From an uncultured Eubacteriales bacterium (lineage in GTDB: Bacteria; Bacillota; Clostridia; Peptostreptococcales; Anaerovoracaceae): a DNA stretch of 64,000 nucleotides. The position numbers and the translations under genes were made by a program. Shown piece by piece: positions 35,725-43,448 of the stretch (within the stretch, counting starts at the first letter, position 1; the number at the start of each line of letters is the position of its first letter). The stretch is taken from NCBI GenBank assembly GCA_900542565.1, contig UQOC01000006.1, positions 1 through 64,000 on the forward strand. Direction: 5' to 3'. A model generated the notes under the pieces. It saw only the letters and a program-made list of their open reading frames with translations. It made no database searches and was not told where the DNA came from.

Positions 35725-37407
35725 GTGGCAAAAGTATCTGTCATAGTACCTGTGTACAATGTTGAAAACTATATATATGACATGCTTACATCGGTGCAGG
35801 AGCAGACTTTCAAAGATTTTGAGGTCATAATGGTCGACGACGGTTCCACCGATGACTCTCCGCAGATAGCCGGGGAATTTGCAGCCAGAGACGGCCGTTT
35901 CAAATATTTCCGCCAGGAAAACGCCGGTGTGTCAGCAGCCAGGAACTTTGGGATAAGAGAGGCTTCGGGAGATTACATGGTATTTTACGATCCCGACGAC
36001 CTCATACCTGGCCGTGCCCTGGAAAAGATGTACAAAGCTGCGGCCAGAGCGGGAGCGGACATTATCGTGGGGGTCATGGAAGAAAAAAACATGGGTGAAT
36101 CGGTCATCTACATGAACTCCCAGAAACTGGCAAAGAAAAGAGATATCTCGCCTCTTGATGAAAATTTCATAGGGGCATGGTCAGTCTGCAACAAGATGTT
36201 TTCCTCCGCATTTATCCGAAAAAACGGATTGAGATTTGAAAACATACACAATGCAGAAGACGGACTTTTCACATTCTGCGCATTGAACTGCGCCAACAGG
36301 ATAACCGGCTGCGATACCGTAGCCTACAACTATATCAGGAGGCCTTTCTGGGAAAGCGCATCGGCAACGCAGATCGTCAATAGGCGATATCTTGAAGAAC
36401 TGCTGGCTTCTCACAGCCGGATCATGGAAGAGGCCGGGCGGCTCACAAACCGCATGGAATCACAGGAAGAAGCGCAAAACTACATGCGCAGGCTGTATTT
36501 TCGCTTTATAGATGTGGAGATGATAGGATTTTTCTACAGGCGCATTTGGAAAGCGGAGGCCGGCACCATTGATCTTCTCATAGAAAAGATAAAGGAATAT
36601 AAAGAGCGCCTCACTGAGAAACAATGGAAAGCGCTTGCGGATAAGAATCCGGATCTTGAATTGGACAAAGGCTTTATGACAGCAGAGGATATGGCAGACG
36701 ATCCGGTAGTTTCGGTGATCCTCTGGCCGAGAGAAAGCGGCACAGACCTTTCAATGGCTGTGCAGGCTCTGTATAACCAGACCTTTCCAAGGTTTGAGGT
36801 CATAGCAAGGAAGGATCTGCGGATACCGCTATACGAAAAAATGCCCAATTTCAGAGCGCTGGACAGAGCCGAGAGCTTCGATGAACTCATAGCAGAGGCA
36901 AGGGGAAGATACATCCTCATCCTGGACAGCGATGTAATGTGCTCCAAAAACTCACTGCGAAATATGGCTGGGAGGATGGAAAAAGACCGCAGGCTTGACT
37001 TTGTGACAATGCTCATGCGCACATGGGACGGCGTAACCATCAGGCCGATACCGGTTATAGATGCCGGTTACGGATTTTCAACCCGGAAGAAAAAAGGAGA
37101 TAAGCTCCTTTCATGCTGGGATCTGTTCATGGCCAACAAACTGTTCAGAAAAGAGGCTGTAGATTGGCAGGCTCCGGATATGGCCAAAATCCGCAAAGCT
37201 TTGAACTATGCCAATCTCAGAAAAGGAGCGATGGTAACGACATTGGACGAGGCAGACCTTGAGTCGCTGGCCGGAAAGGCGCCTCCTGCTGCCGCCGTTA
37301 AACTCATGGGACTGGGAAACCGCCTTGCTGCCGGAGCGCTGAGATGTGCCAAACGCAGAGTGACCAGAGAAGACATACAAAAAATAAAGAAAATGCTGAG
37401 AAGATGA
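35725..37407 (+). CDS. glycosyltransferase family 2 with degenerate second GT-A-like domain
   Basis: A 560-residue protein starting at GTG (35725) after AGGAGGAGG. The N-terminal GT2 domain has VSVIVPVYNVENYIYDM, VIMVDDGSTDDSP, NAGVSAARNFGIREASGDYM and the metal site YDPDDLI. After a helical linker, residues about 330-420 look like a second, reduced GT-A fold (VSVILWPRESGTD, ALYNQTFPRFEVIA, ARGRYILILDSDVM). It probably decorates or starts the polyol-phosphate chain. No membrane helix is seen. Confidence 0.8.
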   Translation: MAKVSVIVPVYNVENYIYDMLTSVQEQTFKDFEVIMVDDGSTDDSPQIAGEFAARDGRFKYFRQENAGVSAARNFGIREASGDYMVFYDPDDLIPGRALEKMYKAAARAGADIIVGVMEEKNMGESVIYMNSQKLAKKRDISPLDENFIGAWSVCNKMFSSAFIRKNGLRFENIHNAEDGLFTFCALNCANRITGCDTVAYNYIRRPFWESASATQIVNRRYLEELLASHSRIMEEAGRLTNRMESQEEAQNYMRRLYFRFIDVEMIGFFYRRIWKAEAGTIDLLIEKIKEYKERLTEKQWKALADKNPDLELDKGFMTAEDMADDPVVSVILWPRESGTDLSMAVQALYNQTFPRFEVIARKDLRIPLYEKMPNFRALDRAESFDELIAEARGRYILILDSDVMCSKNSLRNMAGRMEKDRRLDFVTMLMRTWDGVTIRPIPVIDAGYGFSTRKKKGDKLLSCWDLFMANKLFRKEAVDWQAPDMAKIRKALNYANLRKGAMVTTLDEADLESLAGKAPPAAAVKLMGLGNRLAAGALRCAKRRVTREDIQKIKKMLRR

Positions 37408-37408
37408 T

Positions 37409-38515
37409 ATGAAGATCATATTTAAAGTACTGATAGGATTCTTAAATTTAATATATTGCCTGTTCAAGATGCTGCCGGTCAAGGATAAAGTGACTTTTAT
37501 CAGCAGACAGGCTGACAGGCCGACGGAGGACATCCAACTGCTGGGCAAAGCCCTGGAGGCGGCAGATCCGCATATGAAGGTGATCTATCTGTGCAAGACC
37601 ATAAAATCCGGGATCGGCCATGTGCTGGCCTATTGTTTTCACATCCTGAGGCAGATGTACCATATAGCTACTTCAAGAGTGGTCATACTTGATTCCTACT
37701 GTATGGGAGTGAGCCTTTTGAAGCAGCGCAGCTCGCTGAAAGTCATACAGATGTGGCACGCCCTGGGTTCCCTGAAAAAGTTCGGCTACAGTATACTGGG
37801 CGAAGCAGAGGGCAGGAGCGCCGATACGGCCGAAGCCATGAAGATGCACAGGAACTACTCATATATCCTGACCAGTTCAGAGGAGTGCGCACCGCATTTC
37901 TGCCAGGCTTTTGGCTATGATATTTCCCATGCCAGGATCATGTCCCTTCCAAGGGTTGACAAGATAACAGACGAAAAGAACAGAGAAAAGATAAAGGAGC
38001 AGATATACAGGGAATATCCTGATATCAAAGGAAAAAAAGTAGTAGTTTATGCACCTACTTTCAGGAAAGATAAAGATATCTCACAGCAGATAGATGCTCT
38101 GGCGGCGGCCTTTGATCCTGACAGATACGCCTTCGTGCTGAAAAAACATCCGCTGATGGAAGCAGACTGCCAGTGCATGACTGATGACAAATTTTCCACC
38201 TTGGAAATGATATTTGCAGCCGACTATGTGATATGCGATTATTCTGCCATCGTGTTTGAAGCTGCTCTGGCAGGTAAACCGCTTTTTTTCTATGCTTTCG
38301 ATTATAAAGAATATGGAGCTGACAGAGATTTTTATATAGATTATCTGGCGGAGATGCCGGGGATCATCTCGCCGGATGCCTCTGAAATAGCAAAAGCCGT
38401 GTCAGGCGATGATTTTGACCTGAGAAAGGTCAGGCTTTTTGCCGAAAAATATGTTTCAGAACAGCGTGATTGTACGAAAAAACTGGCGGAATTCGTTCTG
38501 AAAGAAATGCAATAG
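37409..38515 (+). CDS. CDP-glycerol/ribitol polyolphosphotransferase (TagB/TagF/TarK family)
   Basis: A 368-residue enzyme with a hydrophobic N-terminal start (IFKVLIGFLNLIYCLFKML) and family motifs VIQMWHALGSLKKFGYS, VVVYAPTFRKDKD, FVLKKHPL, YVICDYSAIVFEAALAGKPL and DRDFYIDY. It differs clearly from the transferase at 31484, so one may prime and the other polymerise. Its first 110 residues resemble the truncated gene at 50197. It lies one base after the GT2 gene. Confidence 0.88.
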   Translation: MKIIFKVLIGFLNLIYCLFKMLPVKDKVTFISRQADRPTEDIQLLGKALEAADPHMKVIYLCKTIKSGIGHVLAYCFHILRQMYHIATSRVVILDSYCMGVSLLKQRSSLKVIQMWHALGSLKKFGYSILGEAEGRSADTAEAMKMHRNYSYILTSSEECAPHFCQAFGYDISHARIMSLPRVDKITDEKNREKIKEQIYREYPDIKGKKVVVYAPTFRKDKDISQQIDALAAAFDPDRYAFVLKKHPLMEADCQCMTDDKFSTLEMIFAADYVICDYSAIVFEAALAGKPLFFYAFDYKEYGADRDFYIDYLAEMPGIISPDASEIAKAVSGDDFDLRKVRLFAEKYVSEQRDCTKKLAEFVLKEMQ

Positions 38516-38605
38516 ACGCCGACATAAAAATTTCACATGAAAATCCTGTCAGATTGTAGTATAATATGACGACAACAAACGCAAAAAGGGTAATGGAGAT
38601 TAGTA

Positions 38606-40093
38606 ATGAGATCAGAAAGAAAACAAGAAGAAAAGAAAGAACAGGGGAATAAACGATTTGCAACAATACTTGCGGTAATATATATTATTGCAACAGCAGC
38701 CTTGCTTGTCACCACCTTTATGGTAGGCGTTGTTCCTATGAAGTATTTTGCCACCATCATTGCAGTGCTGCTGGTCATCAGCTTTTTTATCCTCAGATCG
38801 CTGCTTAGAAAGCCAGGCAAACCGGGCAAGGGAAAGAAACCAGCCAGAGAAAGTAAAAAAAGGGCGGCATCGGTATTTGCGATCATTATGATCCTGATAT
38901 CGTGTACGGGAACATATTATATGGCCAACACGCTGGACTTTTTCGGCAAGATTTCCGGAACAGAGCAGACCCACGAATACTATGTGACAGTGAGATCAGA
39001 AAGCGAATACGACAGCCTAAACGATATCAGCGGTCAGACCGTCGGCCTTATGGATCTGGATGATGAGGTATATACAGAGGCCCAGGACAGACTAAAAGCA
39101 AAAGCGGAGGTGGATTTTGAGACTATAGGAGCTTTTGATGCCTTAGCTTCTTCTCTGATAGAAGGGCAGACTGATGTCATATTTTTAAACAGTGCTTACT
39201 ATGATCTGGCCATTGAGGAAGTGGACGGCTTTACTGCTGACACCACCAGGATAATCGATACGGTGGATGTTACCGTTGATGTCCAGTCAAATGCCAAGGC
39301 GGTCAATGTGACAAAGGAGCCGTTCAATGTGTATATAAGCGGTCTGGATACTACCGGTTCCATCGGCAATATTTCAAGAAGTGATGTGAACATGGTAATG
39401 ACAGTAAATCCTCAGACAAAGACCATCCTGCTCACATCCATACCGAGGGATTACTATGTGGATCTGGCCACAAAAGGGGCCAAGGACAAGCTCACCCATT
39501 CAGGACTTTACGGTATAGATGAGACGACAGCCACGGTAGAGGATCTGCTTGGCATTGATATCAACTATTATGTGAAGGTTAATTTTACGACTGTTGTCAA
39601 ACTTGTAGACACCCTTGGGGGAATAACTGTCAATTCCGATTACAGTTTTTCTGCAAAGGGACTGGACGGACAGACATACAGCTTCACTGCCGGCGAAAAC
39701 TATCTCAGCGGTGAGGCGGCCCTGGCATTTTCCAGAGAAAGGTATTCTTTTGCCGAGGGAGATAACCAGAGAGTTAAGAATCAGCAGGCGGTAATAACCG
39801 GTATAATCAATAAATGTACCAGCAGTTCCACCGTACTGACAAATTATAACGGCATCCTCAATTCGCTGGAGGATAATATACAGACCAACATGACCCAAAG
39901 CGAGATATCATCGCTGGTCCGTATGCAGCTGGGAGATATGACTGGCTGGACCATCCAGCGCTGCTCTCTGACCGGGAGCGGCATGATGACACCGGTATAT
40001 TCCATACCAAATTACAGCGTGTATGTGATGGTACCGGACGAATCCTCCATCAGCGAAGCAAAGACCCAGATAAATTCTGTGATGGGGAAATAG
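38606..40093 (+). CDS. LCP-family (LytR-CpsA-Psr) wall polymer transferase
   Basis: A 495-residue protein with three N-terminal hydrophobic segments (about residues 20-110), an extra domain (about 125-225: VGLMDLDDEVYTEAQDRL, IEGQTDVIFLNSAYYDLAI) and the LCP domain. LCP motifs are NISRSDVNMVMTVNPQ (Asp), LLTSIPRDYYVDL (Arg), FTTVVKLVDTLGGI and FSRERYSFAEGDNQRVKNQQ. LCP enzymes move lipid-linked glycopolymers onto peptidoglycan. It follows the ribitol-phosphate genes. A TATAAT at 38560-38565 with a weak -35 may give it a separate promoter. Confidence 0.9.
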   Translation: MRSERKQEEKKEQGNKRFATILAVIYIIATAALLVTTFMVGVVPMKYFATIIAVLLVISFFILRSLLRKPGKPGKGKKPARESKKRAASVFAIIMILISCTGTYYMANTLDFFGKISGTEQTHEYYVTVRSESEYDSLNDISGQTVGLMDLDDEVYTEAQDRLKAKAEVDFETIGAFDALASSLIEGQTDVIFLNSAYYDLAIEEVDGFTADTTRIIDTVDVTVDVQSNAKAVNVTKEPFNVYISGLDTTGSIGNISRSDVNMVMTVNPQTKTILLTSIPRDYYVDLATKGAKDKLTHSGLYGIDETTATVEDLLGIDINYYVKVNFTTVVKLVDTLGGITVNSDYSFSAKGLDGQTYSFTAGENYLSGEAALAFSRERYSFAEGDNQRVKNQQAVITGIINKCTSSSTVLTNYNGILNSLEDNIQTNMTQSEISSLVRMQLGDMTGWTIQRCSLTGSGMMTPVYSIPNYSVYVMVPDESSISEAKTQINSVMGK

Positions 40094-40118
40094 AGGGGGA
40101 AAAAAGATACTGGATAAA

Positions 40119-40166
40119 AACCGGTGGCAGAAAACGGATTACATATTTTCTGTCCACCGGCCTTTT
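40119..40166. terminator. terminator between converging genes
   Basis: AACCGGTGGCAGAAAA (40119-40134) pairs with TTTTCTGTCCACCGG (40146-40160), followed by CCTTTT. It serves the LCP gene and, read the other way, the DUF4125 gene. Confidence 0.8.
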
Positions 40167-40770
40167 AATTTGCCTTTTCCGCCTCATCAATGCTGTCATA
40201 TCCATACAGCCCGGTCATGGTAGAGAGGATGTTTTCTGACATGGACTGCCCGCGGGCAAGTAGCACATCTATATGGCGCAGATAGGCCAGGAGAAGTTCT
40301 CTTGGATAGGTTTCCAACTCGCCCCTTGCATAGGTTTCCATGGAGGTAAAGCCATATTTATCCTGGTCCGATCTGATGGGCCTTGACGAACCGGCCAGAT
40401 GAGGGTATCTTGCCGCAAGGGCTTCCTCCCAGGTCATCATCTGATCAACGATCCTGCCTATCAGGGGATAATTTGAAAGAGGCACCGCAGGCAGATGGTC
40501 CCGCAGATATTTGTCGTAATATTGAGGGTCTGTATATGCCATCATGCGTGCATATTTTTCCGTTACCAGATTGCGTCCGTCAGCGGCGCAGCGGGACAGA
40601 TAGTCAAAATAGATGCCGATCATTTCCTGACTCCAGTTTTCGTACTGGCTCCTGCGCATTATGTAAAAGGTCTCTTTGTCGTCCTGACAGTCTGCACGGC
40701 CGCCGATATTGTCAACCTGCTGGAACATTTCCCATTCAATGTCTATGATCTTTTGGATCTGTTCGTTCAT
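40165..40770 (-). CDS. DUF4125-family protein
   Basis: A 201-residue helical protein: IIDIEWEMFQQVDNIGGRAD, CQDDKETFYIMRRSQYENWS, YFDYLSRCAADGRNLVTEKY and RMMAYTDPQYYDKYLRDHLP are recognisable DUF4125 features. Function unknown; no signal peptide or membrane helix. It is the last gene of a three-gene operon with the DUF4037 and TPR proteins, which are transcribed ahead of it on the same strand. Confidence 0.82.
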   Translation of the reverse strand: MNEQIQKIIDIEWEMFQQVDNIGGRADCQDDKETFYIMRRSQYENWSQEMIGIYFDYLSRCAADGRNLVTEKYARMMAYTDPQYYDKYLRDHLPAVPLSNYPLIGRIVDQMMTWEEALAARYPHLAGSSRPIRSDQDKYGFTSMETYARGELETYPRELLLAYLRHIDVLLARGQSMSENILSTMTGLYGYDSIDEAEKAN

Positions 40771-40790
40771 CTTTGCACCTCCTGAAAAGT

Positions 40791-41786
40791 TTAAACAGGG
40801 CAGTCGGCCATGGGGTGCATGGAGCGGATCTGAGGATCTATTATCTGCTCCATGAGCTGGCCTGTGTAGTCCTGGGCAAAATCGCCGGCATCCCGCCGGA
40901 TCAGTCCCCTGTCTGCCATCATATCAAGGATAAGTATACAGATCTCCTCGGCGATCGCACAGGAATTGTCGCATACTGGGGCAGAAAACAGTTCTTTTAT
41001 AAAGGCAGCCGCTTTTGCAATGCTTGCCTGCGACGGGCCGCTCATGGACGGGTCTGCATGCGTTCCGCCGTTCTGCCAGAAAGCCGCCTGTGACAGGTCT
41101 GAAAGCCCTCTGTACGACCACTTATAAAAGGGCATGGGCTTTCCGGCGAGAAGATATAGGGCGGAAATGGCCGTTTCCGCAAAACGGGCCATGGCAAGCG
41201 ATGCGGCTACCGTATCGCCCCGTTTCAGGCAGCGGGGCAGATTGTACTGACCTGACTGGGCCATGACGGCTGCCCGTGCGGCCAGCTTTTTCAGCAGTAT
41301 GTCACGGGGATAAAACCTTTGCAGCCGTCGGCGGATGGCGCTGAATTCTCCGCTCCTGTCCACAAAGACTTCTCCGCTGGCAGCGGCCGCAAGGGCCGGT
41401 TCAGATATCAGGAACCAGTCCATGTTGGAGCTGGGACCTTCAGCACAGCCGGTGAACATCCTGTAAAACCTGCCAATCTCCATGACGCCCAGCCTGCCGG
41501 CATCTATCACATTATTTCTGTCAAAACCCATGAAAGATGATGGCAGCTTGTCATAAGCCTGCTGCAGCGTACTTCCCCAGCGGTCGAAATCATCTTTTTT
41601 CAGCCATATGCAAAAGCCCGGTGCAAAATCGTGATCTTGGGATATTTCATCGTCATATCCAAGACATCCTGAACCTTCACCTGCAAGCCCGGCAGCATAG
41701 GAGTCCTTAAGCTGAGGAAACTGCGATTCTATCATGGGTCTGCCGAATTCTTCAAAATATCTCCGGGCGAGTTCCATCTGCTTCAT
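40791..41786 (-). CDS. DUF4037 nucleotidyltransferase-like protein
   Basis: A 331-residue protein. GEGSGCLGYDDEISQDHDF contains the Pol-beta nucleotidyltransferase pattern GS-x10-DxD, followed by FCIWLKKDDFDRWG. The C-terminal part is helical (LSMARFAETAISALYLLAGK type). DUF4037 members are predicted nucleotidyltransferases of unknown target. Its start overlaps the upstream TPR gene by four bases, implying coupled translation. Confidence 0.82.
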   Translation of the reverse strand: MKQMELARRYFEEFGRPMIESQFPQLKDSYAAGLAGEGSGCLGYDDEISQDHDFAPGFCIWLKKDDFDRWGSTLQQAYDKLPSSFMGFDRNNVIDAGRLGVMEIGRFYRMFTGCAEGPSSNMDWFLISEPALAAAASGEVFVDRSGEFSAIRRRLQRFYPRDILLKKLAARAAVMAQSGQYNLPRCLKRGDTVAASLAMARFAETAISALYLLAGKPMPFYKWSYRGLSDLSQAAFWQNGGTHADPSMSGPSQASIAKAAAFIKELFSAPVCDNSCAIAEEICILILDMMADRGLIRRDAGDFAQDYTGQLMEQIIDPQIRSMHPMADCPV

Positions 41787-42589
41787 TTGGCGTCCACCTC
41801 CTGCTCAACACGGGCGATCAGGCCATGCAAAGCATTGGCCGCCGGAGTGTCCCTGCCATAATCCCGTTCTATCAGCGAAAGCGCCTTCCTGAAATCGGCC
41901 AGAGCCTTATCTTTTTCTCCGCGGATAAGGCTGATCTGTCCGCGGGTTTCTATGGCAGCGCTGTAATGGACATCAGAATCGCCGGAAATCTTTTCAAAAA
42001 GGCTTACAGATAAGCCGCAGGCATCAGCAGCCTTTTGAAGGTCATTATCCAGAAGATATATCTGCGCCATATTAGAGTAGGTGGTGGCAATCTCGGTTTC
42101 ACTGTCCTCAAGGCACTGCAGGATGCCCAGAGCCTTTTGCAGGTGTTCGATGGCCTGCGGACGGTCGCCGGAATCCTGACACAAGATGCTCATATTGTTG
42201 TGGAGAGTCGCCATGCGATAATCCCGGTCCAGACCGATGCAGCTGAGGATTTCCGCCGCCTGCGAAAACAGCATGAGCCCTTCTGCAGCCTCGCCTTGGG
42301 CAGCATAAGTGGTGCCGAAGTTTATAAGGGTGGTGGCATGGGCCTCCGTACCGTTCATATCAAGGGATCCTATGGCATCCAAGGCCTTTTGGTACAAAGG
42401 GATCCCCTTATCGTACCGGCCGGTCGCCCTGTAGAGACCGCCCAGCTCATTGCATATGGCGATCACTTTATCCTGTTCGCCGGCAGTTTCAGCCAGCCTT
42501 AGCTGCTGGGAAAGGAATGGCTCCACCTCGGAAATGCGTTTTTCGGCAAACATTTCATCGATATGGTCAAAAATTTCGTTGATAGTCAT
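41783..42589 (-). CDS. tetratricopeptide-repeat protein
   Basis: A 268-residue protein made mostly of TPR helix pairs: AICNELGGLYRATGRYDKGI, TLINFGTTYAAQGEAAEGLM, ATLHNNMSILCQDSGDRPQA, TYSNMAQIYLLDNDLQKAAD and IETRGQISLIRGEKDKALAD. TPR arrays bind partner proteins. It is first in the operon with DUF4037 and DUF4125 and has a strong site (AAGGAGG) before its ATG. A scaffold for the nucleotidyltransferase-like protein is a reasonable inference. Confidence 0.88.
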   Translation of the reverse strand: MTINEIFDHIDEMFAEKRISEVEPFLSQQLRLAETAGEQDKVIAICNELGGLYRATGRYDKGIPLYQKALDAIGSLDMNGTEAHATTLINFGTTYAAQGEAAEGLMLFSQAAEILSCIGLDRDYRMATLHNNMSILCQDSGDRPQAIEHLQKALGILQCLEDSETEIATTYSNMAQIYLLDNDLQKAADACGLSVSLFEKISGDSDVHYSAAIETRGQISLIRGEKDKALADFRKALSLIERDYGRDTPAANALHGLIARVEQEVDAK

Positions 42590-42957
42590 GGGTCCTCCTT
42601 ACATATATCCCCCCCGTGAGAACCACGGTGCTTCTGCCGGACAATGATTTTCTATATATCGGCCTGAAAACTCCATCGCCTGAAAAGAGAAAATCGATGA
42701 TTGAGTCTCACTTTCTGCAAAAAAAGGGAAACAGAGAGAGCGCATCAGGTTTATCTGCGTGAAATTCCTCCTGATAGCTGGTTTTACGCATAGCAGAGAG
42801 AATCCCGATCTGAAGGTCCTCAAAGACGCCTCAAGAAGGCAGAAAGGGGGATATTCTGTGTTGAATATATAATACCATAAAAAACCGCCGATCACGCAGT
42901 ATTTTAATTGAATGGAATAACATTATATGGTAAAAGCTGCCAGAAAAGGGAGAGAAA
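42590..42957. other. gap upstream of the TPR operon
   Basis: Contains the TPR gene's AAGGAGG and a small hairpin CCGTG/CACGG (42612-42626). No confident gene is seen, although a 98-residue reverse frame without recognisable features crosses it. A TATAAT-like sequence lies near 42868. Promoters for either direction could not be fixed. Confidence 0.3.
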
Positions 42958-43131
42958 ATGAAAGCAAAGCAGATTGAACGGATCTTGATTCCAGAGAAAG
43001 CAAAGATCCGATCACAGATTCTTTTATTTTGGAAAAAATCCATTTTATTATTGAAAAAAGACTATGCTCATGATAAAATAATGACCATAGAAAGAAAAGC
43101 AGAGTATTCATGGCCGGGAGTTTTGGAATGA
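42958..43131 (+). CDS. possible small basic protein
   Basis: A 57-codon frame, MKAKQIERILIPEKAKIR onwards, with the middle ILLFWKKSILLLKKDYAHDK. AGGGAG lies about six bases before the ATG. The product is Lys-rich with a short hydrophobic stretch. Its last codons overlap the hairpin at 43114. No family recognised; could be noise in AT-rich DNA. Confidence 0.33.
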   Translation: MKAKQIERILIPEKAKIRSQILLFWKKSILLLKKDYAHDKIMTIERKAEYSWPGVLE

Positions 43132-43157
43132 CGCATCGTCATCTCTGAAGCTCCCGG
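43114..43157. other. long imperfect hairpin in the thrS upstream region
   Basis: CCGGGAG (43114-43120) pairs with CTCCCGG (43151-43157), and the pairing continues inward with a few G-U pairs and one bulge to ATGACG/CGTCAT around a 3-base loop, about 20 pairs in all. No T-run follows. The sequence after it has another GGGG/CCCC hairpin near 43219-43235. It may be a leader or small RNA. Confidence 0.5.
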
Positions 43158-43375
43158 TCTCGTTATGGGGCTTATGTGCCACGCAAGAGAAATCTTATGT
43201 CTTTAGGTTCAGGCTAGTATCGGGGCTTATGACCCCGGTTCCCCCGTTTTATGAGTGGCACCGATTTTTAGTATGATGGAGAATATGGGAGCCAGACATC
43301 GGCATACGCAATTCATAATGCCTGCTGCTGCAGCTTAAAATATGTTGAAATACTCACATTCATTGCAAAAATAGG

Positions 43376-43404
43376 TTGTTACAGATTGAAAAAAAGAGTA
43401 GAAT
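43376..43404 (+). promoter_or_regulatory. thrS promoter
   Basis: TTGTTA (43376-43381), 17 bases, TAGAAT (43399-43404). The start point would lie about 35 bases before the thrS start codon, leaving no room for a T-box leader. Confidence 0.6.
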
Positions 43405-43448
43405 ATGATAGGATTACATAATAATAAAAACAGAAAAGGGTGAGAAAA

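Noticed and set aside
42599..42895. 98-codon reverse frame upstream of the TPR gene
   Set aside because: No ribosome binding site or family resemblance; it overlaps the likely control region.
43250..43275. TGGCACCG resembling the T-box antiterminator motif before thrS
   Set aside because: The bases around it do not match AGGGTGGNACCGCG, no terminator or antiterminator pair follows, and a good promoter lies downstream at 43376.
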